This document shows, in pieces, positions 15,398-21,748 of a stretch of 27,143 bases of DNA (position 1 is the stretch's first letter; the number at the start of each line of letters is the position of its first letter). Location of the stretch: contig JAVBME010000027.1 of assembly GCA_031552765.1 (NCBI GenBank), positions 1-27,143 of the forward strand. Reading direction: 5' to 3'. The position numbers were made by a program, and so were the translations under genes. Under the pieces are notes generated by a model. That model made no database searches and had not been told where the DNA came from. It worked only from the letters and a program-made list of their open reading frames with translations. This DNA is from JAVBME01 sp031552765 (GTDB lineage Bacteria > Bacillota > Negativicutes > Acidaminococcales > JAISLQ01).

Positions 15398-16555
15398 TTA
15401 CTTCGGCCCATAGATAGTCAGGAATACACCGGCCGCAACAGCGGTACCGATAACACCGGCCACGTTCGGGCCCATAGCGTGCATCAGGAGGAAGTTGAAG
15501 GGGTTTTCCTCCTGCCCTACTTTTTGCGATACGCGGGCCGCCATCGGTACGGCAGACACGCCGGCCGAACCGATCAGGGGATTTACTTTACCGCCGGTCA
15601 TCTTGCACATGATATTGCCCAAAACAATACCGCCAAAGGTGGAGAACGCAAAGGCCACCAAGCCAAGCGCCAATATACTAAGCGTTTTTACATTGAGGAA
15701 AGCGTCGGCAGAAGCAGTAGCGCCGACTGTCACGCCGAGAAAAATAACTATAATGTACATCAAAGCATCCGCGGCAGTATTGGCCAAAGAAGGCGTCACA
15801 CCGCACTCTCTGAAAAGGTTGCCCAGCATGAGCATGCCGATAAGCGGCGCGGCGCTCGGGACCAGGAGAGAACCGATGATAGTGCAAACGATCGGGAAAA
15901 CGATCTTTTCTTTTTGTGAGACATGGCGCAGCTGTTCCATCACTATGCCACGGGTCTCTTTAGTAGTGAACATTTTCATGATAGGCGGCTGGATGATTGG
16001 CACCAGCGACATGTAAGAATATGCCGAAACAGCTACAGCGCCGAGTATTTCCGGGGAAAGCTTGGTAGCGAGATAAATGGAGGTCGGGCCGTCCGCGCCG
16101 CCAATAATACCTATAGAAGCCGCCTGGCCAGGAGTAAAGCCCAGAACTAAAGCGCCGAGGAAAGAAACAAACACGCCAAACTGGGCGGCCGCGCCCAAAA
16201 ATATACTGCTGGGCTGGGCGATCAGAGGACCAAAGTCAGTCAAAGCGCCTACGCCGAGAAAGATGAGAGGCGGGAATATACCGAGTTCATCGCCCTGGTA
16301 TAGGTAATACAAGAGCCCGCCGACCGGTACAGTTTCCGTCGGTGGCGTCATAACGCCGGACAGCGGCAGGTTGACCATTAGCATACCGAAAGATATCGGC
16401 ACCAAAAGAAGCGGTTCATAATCTTTTACTATAGCAAGATACATGAATAAAAGAGCCACGCAAATCATCAGGCAGTAGCCAAAATTTAGCTCAAGAAAAC
16501 CTGATGCCTTGAAAAAATCAATAATAGAAGCAATGAACATATTTACAAACGCCAA
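15398..16555 (-). CDS. Na+-translocating carboxylic acid decarboxylase beta subunit, copy 2
   Basis: A 385-residue paralogue of the copy-1 beta subunit, colinear without gaps and mostly identical. It has the same GGADGPTSIY signature with Asp155 and the same NPLIGSAGVSAVP segment. Differences are concentrated in the N-terminal 30 residues (MAFVNMFIASIIDFFKASGF versus MNFFNMFINSIVDFFKSSGF) and a few loops, for example APPSS/ANPKS-type changes after TDFGPLIA. The start codon is TTG 16555 behind AGGAGG, as in copy 1. It is last in operon copy 2, 33 bases after gamma 2. As with copy 1, the enzyme it serves cannot be named because no alpha or biotin-carrier gene is in the window. Confidence 0.93.
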   Translation of the reverse strand: MAFVNMFIASIIDFFKASGFLELNFGYCLMICVALLFMYLAIVKDYEPLLLVPISFGMLMVNLPLSGVMTPPTETVPVGGLLYYLYQGDELGIFPPLIFLGVGALTDFGPLIAQPSSIFLGAAAQFGVFVSFLGALVLGFTPGQAASIGIIGGADGPTSIYLATKLSPEILGAVAVSAYSYMSLVPIIQPPIMKMFTTKETRGIVMEQLRHVSQKEKIVFPIVCTIIGSLLVPSAAPLIGMLMLGNLFRECGVTPSLANTAADALMYIIVIFLGVTVGATASADAFLNVKTLSILALGLVAFAFSTFGGIVLGNIMCKMTGGKVNPLIGSAGVSAVPMAARVSQKVGQEENPFNFLLMHAMGPNVAGVIGTAVAAGVFLTIYGPK

Positions 16556-16588
16556 GTCTATTTCCTCCTAACAATCAATATTTACCTA

Positions 16589-16720
16589 TTATTTTTTCTC
16601 GCCGCCGACCAACATCGGCAACGCCAGCAGCATAAAGTACAACAGACCCAAAACCAGAAAAACCACGGTCATGCCTACTATACAAGTACTCATACCGGTT
16701 ATGATGGTATCTATATTCAT
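16589..16720 (-). CDS. Short decarboxylase gamma/OadG-like membrane protein, copy 2
   Basis: A 43-residue paralogue of gamma 1: it begins MNIDTIITGMSTCIVGM, then shares TVVFLVLGLLY and ends LVGGEKK. It has one transmembrane helix (about 8-38) and a very short charged tail. ATG 16720 is preceded by AAAGGAGAT. The same position in the operon, the same length class and amino-acid conservation, despite many silent differences, show that both copies are under coding constraint. The soluble tail of usual OadG proteins is absent. Confidence 0.8.
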   Translation of the reverse strand: MNIDTIITGMSTCIVGMTVVFLVLGLLYFMLLALPMLVGGEKK

Positions 16721-16805
16721 AAAACAGATCTCCTTTATGTTTATTTAAAGCAATATCATACAGGCCGGAATCCAGTATCATAGAATTTTGTAAAAATCAC
16801 AGCGT

Positions 16806-18080
16806 TTATTTACCCGGAAAAAACGGCCAGACGATCGGGATAACTATCATACAAACAACAAACGATACCAATACTAGCCCTGTACCTGCTTTTACATAGT
16901 CTACAAATTTGTAACCGCCCGGGCCAAGCACCAAAGTATTGGGCGGCGTACCGACAGGAGTCGCAAAGGCGCAAGACGCGGCTACGCATATCGCCATAAC
17001 AACAGCCTGCGGACTGGCTCCCAGCGTCTTAGCTATAGACAAGCCGATCGGACAAAGAAGGGCTGCCGCCGCAGTATTGGACATGAACTGGGTAAGCCCG
17101 CAAGACAGCGCAAAGAGCACCGCCATAACGATCAACGGCGAAGGCGAACCGCCCATCAAACCAACAACAAAGTCCGCAAGCAATTTGCCGGCGCCGGATT
17201 TATCCATGGCAGTGGAAATAGGCATCATACCGGCAAACAGGAATATCGTCACCCAATCGATGGAAGAGTAAGCCTGTTTTTCCGTTAAACAGCCGGTCAA
17301 AACGCAGACCAGAGCGCCTATGATAGCCGCCATTTCAAGCGGCATCCATTTGAGTTCCAGAGCCATTACAACCACTACGACCGCAAGAATCAGACCGGAA
17401 ATCATCTGTTTCTTCGGGTCGTGGCTAGTCGCTTCTACTTCCTGCTCGATTTCCTGATCAGCGTCCAATTCCACTTTTGGCAGCAAACGCTTGCCTATGG
17501 TCATCATATAAATCATACCGACAACCGTAAGTGGTACACCTATCCAGGCAAATTCCAAAAAGCCGAATTTTGTAAAACCGCCGGCCTCCAAAGCGCCATT
17601 GGCGATGATATTAGGCGGGGTACCGACTAGAGTGATAACGCCGCCCAAGCCTGCGGCAAAAGCCAAAGGCATCAACTGGCGGGACGCAGGTATTTTGGCG
17701 GCCGAGCAGATACCAAGCACCACCGGCATCAAACAGGCCGTGGTACCGGTATTAGAGAGCACGGACGAAAGCGCCGCCGCAACGAACATGATGCCAAACA
17801 TAAGGCTGTTTTCACTCGTACCACAGAGTTCTACCACTGTAGTACCTATTTTTTGGGCTAAACCTGTGTAAAACATGGACGCGCCGACGATAAACATGCC
17901 GGCAAACAGAACGACCGTTGAGTTGGATAAACCTGTAAACACCTGATTTGCTGGCAGGATACCGATAAGAGCGCAGGCTATAGCTCCGCCCATGGCAGTA
18001 ATGGCTAGGGGAATAATTTCGGTAATAAAAAATAGCGCCACTACCGCAAGTAAGATAAGGGTTTTTACTGCTGGTGTCAT
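16806..18080 (-). CDS. SLC13/DASS-family Na+:dicarboxylate carrier, copy 2
   Basis: A 424-residue paralogue of the copy-1 carrier, identical in length and very similar throughout. Both SNT...GTPPN repeat tips are conserved (SNTGTTACLMP and SNTAAAALLCPIG). Scattered differences include LGSAN/LEAGG after the first GTPPN and several conservative changes in membrane segments. ATG 18080 was chosen over a start 40 codons upstream because GAGGAGG precedes it, the copy-1 protein begins identically (MTPAVKTL), and the extension would run through the conserved leader repeat. It is first in operon copy 2. A specialised substrate or expression condition for each copy is plausible but not shown by sequence. 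Confidence 0.9.
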   Translation of the reverse strand: MTPAVKTLILLAVVALFFITEIIPLAITAMGGAIACALIGILPANQVFTGLSNSTVVLFAGMFIVGASMFYTGLAQKIGTTVVELCGTSENSLMFGIMFVAAALSSVLSNTGTTACLMPVVLGICSAAKIPASRQLMPLAFAAGLGGVITLVGTPPNIIANGALEAGGFTKFGFLEFAWIGVPLTVVGMIYMMTIGKRLLPKVELDADQEIEQEVEATSHDPKKQMISGLILAVVVVVMALELKWMPLEMAAIIGALVCVLTGCLTEKQAYSSIDWVTIFLFAGMMPISTAMDKSGAGKLLADFVVGLMGGSPSPLIVMAVLFALSCGLTQFMSNTAAAALLCPIGLSIAKTLGASPQAVVMAICVAASCAFATPVGTPPNTLVLGPGGYKFVDYVKAGTGLVLVSFVVCMIVIPIVWPFFPGK

Positions 18081-18105
18081 TTTTTCTCCTCCTCGTTTAA
18101 AATTT

Positions 18106-18129
18106 ATACAAAGATAAAAATCTTTATAT
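18106..18129 (-). promoter_or_regulatory. Conserved inverted repeat in the leader of operon copy 2
   Basis: ATACAAAGAT (18106-18115) and ATCTTTATAT (18120-18129) flank AAAA, 25 bases upstream of the carrier start; one pair (18109/18126) is mismatched. It matches the element before copy 1 in sequence, spacing and symmetry. The rest of the AT-rich stretch 18130-18425 shows no gene and no convincing promoter, only scattered TATAAT-like hexamers. Confidence 0.55.
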
Positions 18130-18425
18130 CGCCATAATTTTAATTCTTTAATATTAATTAACTTTATTTTACGGCAATATAGTAGCATTCCTTTTACCAC
18201 TAAACAATTTATGTAGTTATATAATCTAATTATTTCATTATAGTAATTTACAAAAAATATTATTCATTTCTTATGATTTATGCTATATATTAAAAATCTC
18301 TTGTAAAATGCAGTTAACGTTATTTTATGTTTATATTTTAGTAACTTAATTAAATATTTCGTCATCTTAGGGTTTTCATATTGCATATTTTCTATTATTT
18401 GTCATATAATTATTTTTTAAGCATA

Positions 18426-18459
18426 AAAAATACTCTTTGCATTAGCAAAGAGTATTTTT
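18426..18459. terminator. Terminator of the exbB-exbD-tonB operon
   Basis: A perfect 15-bp stem, AAAAATACTCTTTGC (18426-18440) with GCAAAGAGTATTTTT (18445-18459), has a 4-base loop. On the minus strand it ends in a T run directly after tonB. The symmetrical A/T ends could let it act in both directions. Confidence 0.85.
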
Positions 18460-18468
18460 ACATTTACA

Positions 18469-19245
18469 TTATTTTAAATTAAAGACCACCGGTTTTTTAG
18501 TAGCAGCCCTCACCGGCGCCCCTTGAGCATTCTTAGCGGCTACAAACCGCAGTTTCCATCCATTTTCCACTGCCGCCCGGTCTAAAATAGCCGACCCCGA
18601 TGAACTGAGCACACTCACACCGCTTATCTGCCCATCCGCCTCTACGACGATACGGATAACAGTAGTTCCTTCTATTCCTTTTTGCCTGGCTTCTTCCGGA
18701 TAAACAGGTTTTGGGTCATTAAGCGGGCGCGGCGGCGCCACAGGGCCGCTGCCCGAGCCTGTACCGCTACCTTGTCCACTGCCATGGCCCCCGCCCGAGC
18801 CGCTGCCTGTGCCAGAGCCGGAACCACTGCCGATACCGCTACCGCTGCCAGTACCATACCCGCCTCCCGTACCCGTATTATCCCCGCCGGCCTTCGTACC
18901 CTTCGGCACTTTTACCGGCGTATTGTTGTCCGGCTGCTGTTGCCCGCGGGCAGTTTTATCCACGATGTCATCGCCATTGTTTACAACAGGCTGTTCAGTG
19001 TCGCCCTGCATCCGGTTTTTTAAAGGTTCCAGTTCTTCGTCCGGCACCTCGCGCATGTCCGGGCGCGCACCTCCGCCACCGCCTCCACCGCCGCCGTCGC
19101 TGGCAAGTTCCACATCTATGGGTTCAGGCAGTATCTTTACACTAAGGCCGCTGCCGGCAGCCAGAACAACAACAAAGCCGAAAACCAGCAGGTGAAAAAC
19201 AAAAGAGGCAAAAAGTCCTTTTTGCCACCGTTCTTTACTACCCAT
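18469..19245 (-). CDS. tonB: TonB-family energy transducer with Gly/Ser-rich linker
   Basis: A 258-residue protein that couples the proton-motive force to outer-membrane receptors. The N-terminal anchor (about 11-30) contains Ser14 and His18 in the S-x3-H spacing required for contact with ExbB-ExbD. Next come a run of nine glycines (51-59), an acidic/Gln-rich region, and a long Gly-Ser-Thr linker (about 122-168) instead of the usual Pro-Glu/Pro-Lys repeats. The C-terminal TonB domain (about 178-258) starts KPVYPEEARQKGIEGTTVIRIVVEADG and ends KPVVFNLK. ATG 19245 overlaps the exbD stop by 8 bases; an 11-codon upstream extension is less likely. It is third in an operon behind a cobalamin riboswitch, which suggests service to a B12 receptor encoded elsewhere. 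Confidence 0.92.
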   Translation of the reverse strand: MGSKERWQKGLFASFVFHLLVFGFVVVLAAGSGLSVKILPEPIDVELASDGGGGGGGGGARPDMREVPDEELEPLKNRMQGDTEQPVVNNGDDIVDKTARGQQQPDNNTPVKVPKGTKAGGDNTGTGGGYGTGSGSGIGSGSGSGTGSGSGGGHGSGQGSGTGSGSGPVAPPRPLNDPKPVYPEEARQKGIEGTTVIRIVVEADGQISGVSVLSSSGSAILDRAAVENGWKLRFVAAKNAQGAPVRAATKKPVVFNLK

Positions 19246-19657
19246 CTTTCGCCACCGCCTTATCGGTGGCCAGCCCAAAACGGCTCACTCCCATCCGTTT
19301 AAGGTCATCCATCAAAGTGATAACTTTGCCATAATCCACATCTTTGTCCGCGCGGATGATTATAGCCATATTGGGTTTTTGCCGGCTTTCCTCCCTGGCC
19401 TGGCGCAGTAGGCCGGCGCGCTCGGCCTGTTTATCCTCAAGGTATAGCGATCCGTCCTTCTTCATCGTTATAACAAAATTATTGGTCATGTCCACAGCTG
19501 CGCTCTGGGCTTGCGGCAACCGTACCGGCAAACTTTTTTGCTCTATCATGTATAGCGTGCCCAACATGAAAAATACCAGCAGAAAAAACATGATATCTAT
19601 CATGGGTATTATCATCAGCTCCGGCGGCTTGAAATTTCTCCGGTCGCGCAGCTTCAT
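19238..19657 (-). CDS. exbD: ExbD/TolR-family proton channel subunit
   Basis: A 139-residue protein with a short cytoplasmic start, one transmembrane helix and a periplasmic domain. The helix has the family's essential Asp in PMIDIMFFLLVFFML (Asp21). The periplasmic part contains the NFVITMKKDGSLYLEDK and IIIRADKDVDYGKVITLMDDLKRMGVSRFGLAT segments typical of ExbD/TolR. It works with ExbB to harvest the proton gradient for TonB. ATG 19657 shares one base with the exbB TGA stop, so translation is coupled. ExbD is favoured over TolR because of the tonB neighbour and the B12 riboswitch. Confidence 0.93.
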   Translation of the reverse strand: MKLRDRRNFKPPELMIIPMIDIMFFLLVFFMLGTLYMIEQKSLPVRLPQAQSAAVDMTNNFVITMKKDGSLYLEDKQAERAGLLRQAREESRQKPNMAIIIRADKDVDYGKVITLMDDLKRMGVSRFGLATDKAVAKDG

Positions 19658-20277
19658 CAGCTTTCACTCCTGTACAGAGCTTCTATAAGTACCGAATAGG
19701 TTTTTTCCATATCTGTCAGCATAGTATCTATCTTCTGCGCAAAATAACTGTGCGCCACCAGCGCCACCAGCGCCACAACAAGCCCGCTGGCGGTCGCAAT
19801 GAGCGCCTCGCCCACCCCGCCCGTGATAGCATGTGGCTGCCCGGTTTGTGCAGCAAAGACATTAAATGAAGATATCATGCCAACCACCGTGCCCAAAAGA
19901 CCTAAAAGCGGCGACATAGTGACGATTATGCCAAGATATGGTATGCGCCGCCGCAAATCGGCCACCGTAATGCTCGCTTCGCTCTCGAGATATTTCTCGA
20001 GATAGCCCGCCCCAAAGCGGCGCAACTGCAAAGCGGAAAAAAGTATCCGCGCATTCGCTCCGCCAGTCTTATGCGAAAGCTCCTCCGCCCCGTTAAAATC
20101 GCCTTTTTTCAAAAAGCGGCATGCTTCATCGGCAAAAAGCGCCCCGGAATCGCAGCTTTTAAAATACAAATACCGTTCCACCGCTATAGTAACGGCAAAA
20201 ACCGAACAAAACAGCAAGGCATACATTACAAGGCCGCCTTTGTTGAAAAGAGCCACCGCTTCCATAATACTCTGCAT
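19657..20277 (-). CDS. exbB: ExbB/TolQ/MotA-family proton channel subunit
   Basis: A 206-residue membrane protein with three hydrophobic segments (about 13-33, 107-135 and 148-175). The GLLGTVVGMISSFNVFAAQTG...GGVGEALIATASGLVVALVALVAHSYF block is the hallmark of the family. It forms the pentameric channel around ExbD. ATG 20277 sits behind AGGAGGAAAG. It is the first gene after the cobalamin riboswitch and its terminator, which ends only about 12 bases before the start codon, so the switch must control read-through into the whole operon. Confidence 0.94.
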   Translation of the reverse strand: MQSIMEAVALFNKGGLVMYALLFCSVFAVTIAVERYLYFKSCDSGALFADEACRFLKKGDFNGAEELSHKTGGANARILFSALQLRRFGAGYLEKYLESEASITVADLRRRIPYLGIIVTMSPLLGLLGTVVGMISSFNVFAAQTGQPHAITGGVGEALIATASGLVVALVALVAHSYFAQKIDTMLTDMEKTYSVLIEALYRSES

Positions 20278-20289
20278 ACTTTCCTCCTA

Positions 20290-20318
20290 AAATAAAAAAT
20301 CTGGCGTTTATCGCCAGA
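20290..20318 (-). terminator. Riboswitch-controlled terminator before exbB
   Basis: On the minus strand TCTGGCG (20318-20312) pairs with CGCCAGA (20306-20300) and is followed by TTTTTTATTTT. It lies between the cobalamin aptamer and the exbB ribosome site, the expected place for a B12-induced terminator. Confidence 0.85.
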
Positions 20319-20389
20319 AACAGTGGTAAAAAGAACTTTTATCAAGCACTTTTGATCCCCAGCCCATCCATCGTAGGTTAACGGCGATT

Positions 20390-20545
20390 TTAGACAGGCA
20401 GTTCTCCTGGCTCGAGGTCATTGCAGTTTTTGGCGCCTTCCCAGTTTCCCAGTGGCCTTTTGCCAAAAATACTCGCTCTTACAGTGGCGGGACCGCGCCG
20501 GCTTCTTACCGGCTTTTCTTTTAAATCTAGCGATACCTGTCAGCT
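20390..20545 (-). ncRNA. Cobalamin riboswitch (full-length) of the TonB operon
   Basis: Reading the minus strand: AAGCCGGTAAGAAGCCGGCGCGGTCCCGCCACTGT is the conserved P3-P6 core (written here only for orientation as GCGGTCCCGCCACTGT). It is followed by the peripheral arm GGCCACTGGG...GGGAAGGCGCC, then the B12 box GAGCCAGGAGAACTGCCTG. The closing stem pairs GACAGG (20541-20536) with CCTGTC (20398-20393). Such elements bind adenosyl- or other cobalamins and switch off downstream genes. It governs exbB-exbD-tonB, matching B12-limited control of outer-membrane uptake. Identified by motif reading, not by a covariance model. Confidence 0.92.
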
Positions 20546-20565
20546 ATATTTTGTTTACACTTAAT

Positions 20566-20594
20566 ATGATATAAATATTGGCGGGAAATGTCAA
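20566..20594 (-). promoter_or_regulatory. Predicted sigma-A promoter of the riboswitch-exbB-exbD-tonB operon
   Basis: A consensus TTGACA (20594-20589) and TATCAT (20571-20566) are separated by 17 bases on the minus strand. The predicted start near 20558 lies just ahead of the riboswitch closing stem. Nothing else was recognised in 20595-20726. Confidence 0.7.
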
Positions 20595-20726
20595 ACATAT
20601 TGCCTGCGTGCTTTTACCTTCCACCCCTCTTGCACATTTGCGACAAATAGCCCGCAACCGTCAAGCGACTTAAAAAAATACCTAAGCAAAAATTTGCTGC
20701 GTCCACAAAAAATTGCCGTTCAAGCA

Positions 20727-20751
20727 AAAAAACCGCCTATGGCGGTTTTTT
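20727..20751. terminator. Terminator after the 194-residue unknown gene
   Basis: AAAAAACCGCC (20727-20737) pairs with GGCGGTTTTTT (20741-20751) around a 3-base loop; on the minus strand the stem ends in a T run of at least six. It follows the orf194 stop by 15 bases. Confidence 0.9.
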
Positions 20752-20766
20752 GTCACTTGACGCAAA

Positions 20767-21351
20767 TCAGTCATTGGCCAGAACTTTTTCCATTAAAAAA
20801 TCGTTGAGCGACTGGTTTTTCAAAAAAGCCTGCTGCATTATATACCGCCACTCTTCGTCGTTGGCCTGAAGCATGACGCGTTTTGACCTTTCCTGCTCGG
20901 TTTCGGACACGCCGCTGGCCCAAGCCCGCAACCACAGCGCTTCGTCCGCTAGCGGACGCCACATGCTCACACCAAAACCCATCGACGAGTTCATCCGAAG
21001 AACCGGTATGCCCTTGTATCCTGGTTCAACAAGCAGCTTTCTATTCAATATCTCGGCTTTGCTAGTAAGCAAGCGCCGGCATTCATCTTCATATATTTCC
21101 CAAAACTCTATATTTCCCTCGTCACGGACAAAAGCCCTTTCCACCGCAGTGGCGCCATGTTTGGCAATTGCCTGGAATATATCTGGCGCTAGGCCGTCAC
21201 GGCCAAAGCCCTTTAATTTAACCATAAAACCAAGGGAATTGAGCTGTTCAAACAAATCATTATCCAGTTCTGCATGTGAATCTTCTTCATAGTAAGGAGG
21301 CAATAAAAGCTCCCGCAATTCCCGTATACGCTGGATGGTTTGTTCGCGCAT
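20767..21351 (-). CDS. Unrecognised 194-residue soluble protein
   Basis: I do not recognise this family. The protein is hydrophilic with no signal peptide or membrane segment and is probably cytoplasmic and mixed alpha/beta. It starts with a charged helix (MREQTIQRIRELRELLL), has several Trp/aromatic residues in the middle (EFWEIYEDECRRLL; GFGVSMWRPLADEALWLRAW), and ends with a segment resembling a helical docking tail (EEWRYIMQQAFLKNQSLNDFLMEKVL). The frame has normal coding character, and GGGGAAG precedes ATG 21351. It follows tRNA-Glu by 28 bases with no terminator between, so it is probably transcribed from the tRNA-Gln promoter. It ends at a strong terminator. No function is proposed. 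Confidence 0.75.
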   Translation of the reverse strand: MREQTIQRIRELRELLLPPYYEEDSHAELDNDLFEQLNSLGFMVKLKGFGRDGLAPDIFQAIAKHGATAVERAFVRDEGNIEFWEIYEDECRRLLTSKAEILNRKLLVEPGYKGIPVLRMNSSMGFGVSMWRPLADEALWLRAWASGVSETEQERSKRVMLQANDEEWRYIMQQAFLKNQSLNDFLMEKVLAND

Positions 21352-21379
21352 GTGTCTTCCCCGTTTCTCGCTGTAGATT

Positions 21380-21454
21380 TGGTAGCCCCAAGGGGAATCG
21401 AACCCCTGATTTCGCCTTGAGAGGGCGACGTCTTAGCCGCTTGACCATGGGGCC
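21380..21454 (-). tRNA. tRNA-Glu (anticodon CTC)
   Basis: A complete cloverleaf is visible on the minus strand. The acceptor arm GGCCCCA/TGGGGCT has a G-U closing pair, then A73 and an encoded CCA. The anticodon stem TCGCC/GGCGA carries loop CTCTCAA with anticodon CTC (codon GAG), and the T loop TTCGATT is standard. It lies 11 bases downstream of tRNA-Gln. Confidence 0.96.
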
Positions 21455-21465
21455 TTAAATTAAAA

Positions 21466-21539
21466 TGGCTCCGGGACTAGGACTCGAACCCAGACAAAAT
21501 GATCCAGAATCATTTGTGCTACCATTACACTATCCCGGA
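21466..21539 (-). tRNA. tRNA-Gln (anticodon CTG)
   Basis: Acceptor arm TCCGGGA/TCCCGGA, G73 and an encoded CCA. The anticodon stem AATGA/TCATT has loop TTCTGGA with anticodon CTG (codon CAG), and the T loop is TTCGAGT. It is first in the small tRNA-Gln, tRNA-Glu, orf194 unit. Confidence 0.96.
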
Positions 21540-21551
21540 GTGCTAAAAGAT

Positions 21552-21581
21552 ATTATACACTCTAAGCGAGCATTTAGGCAA
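21552..21581 (-). promoter_or_regulatory. Predicted promoter of the tRNA-Gln/tRNA-Glu unit
   Basis: On the minus strand TTGCCT (21581-21576) and a consensus TATAAT (21557-21552) are 18 bases apart, 12 bases upstream of the tRNA-Gln 5' end, which is normal for a tRNA promoter. Confidence 0.65.
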
Positions 21582-21638
21582 GAGTTTTTTAAACAAAGGC
21601 CGCAGAAAATTATTGAAGATGGTTTCAAAAGAAGTAAT

Positions 21639-21661
21639 AGGAATTGCCACAGGCAATTCCT
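21639..21661 (-). terminator. Hairpin, likely terminator of gltX
   Basis: A perfect 10-bp stem, AGGAATTGCC (21639-21648) with GGCAATTCCT (21652-21661), has a 3-base loop. On the minus strand it is followed by ATTACTTCTTTT, a poor U tract, so termination efficiency is uncertain. Confidence 0.6.
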
Positions 21662-21748
21662 AAAAAGATGCCCATAGGGGCGCATAAAGAAAAACTTTCT
21701 TGCACATCCGGCATTCGCATTCTTTACGCAATTGCCAAAGTCTATACG

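Noticed and set aside
20595..20726. Second promoter or small RNA between the tonB promoter and the orf194 terminator
   Set aside because: No hexamer pair, hairpin or ORF of quality was found on either strand.
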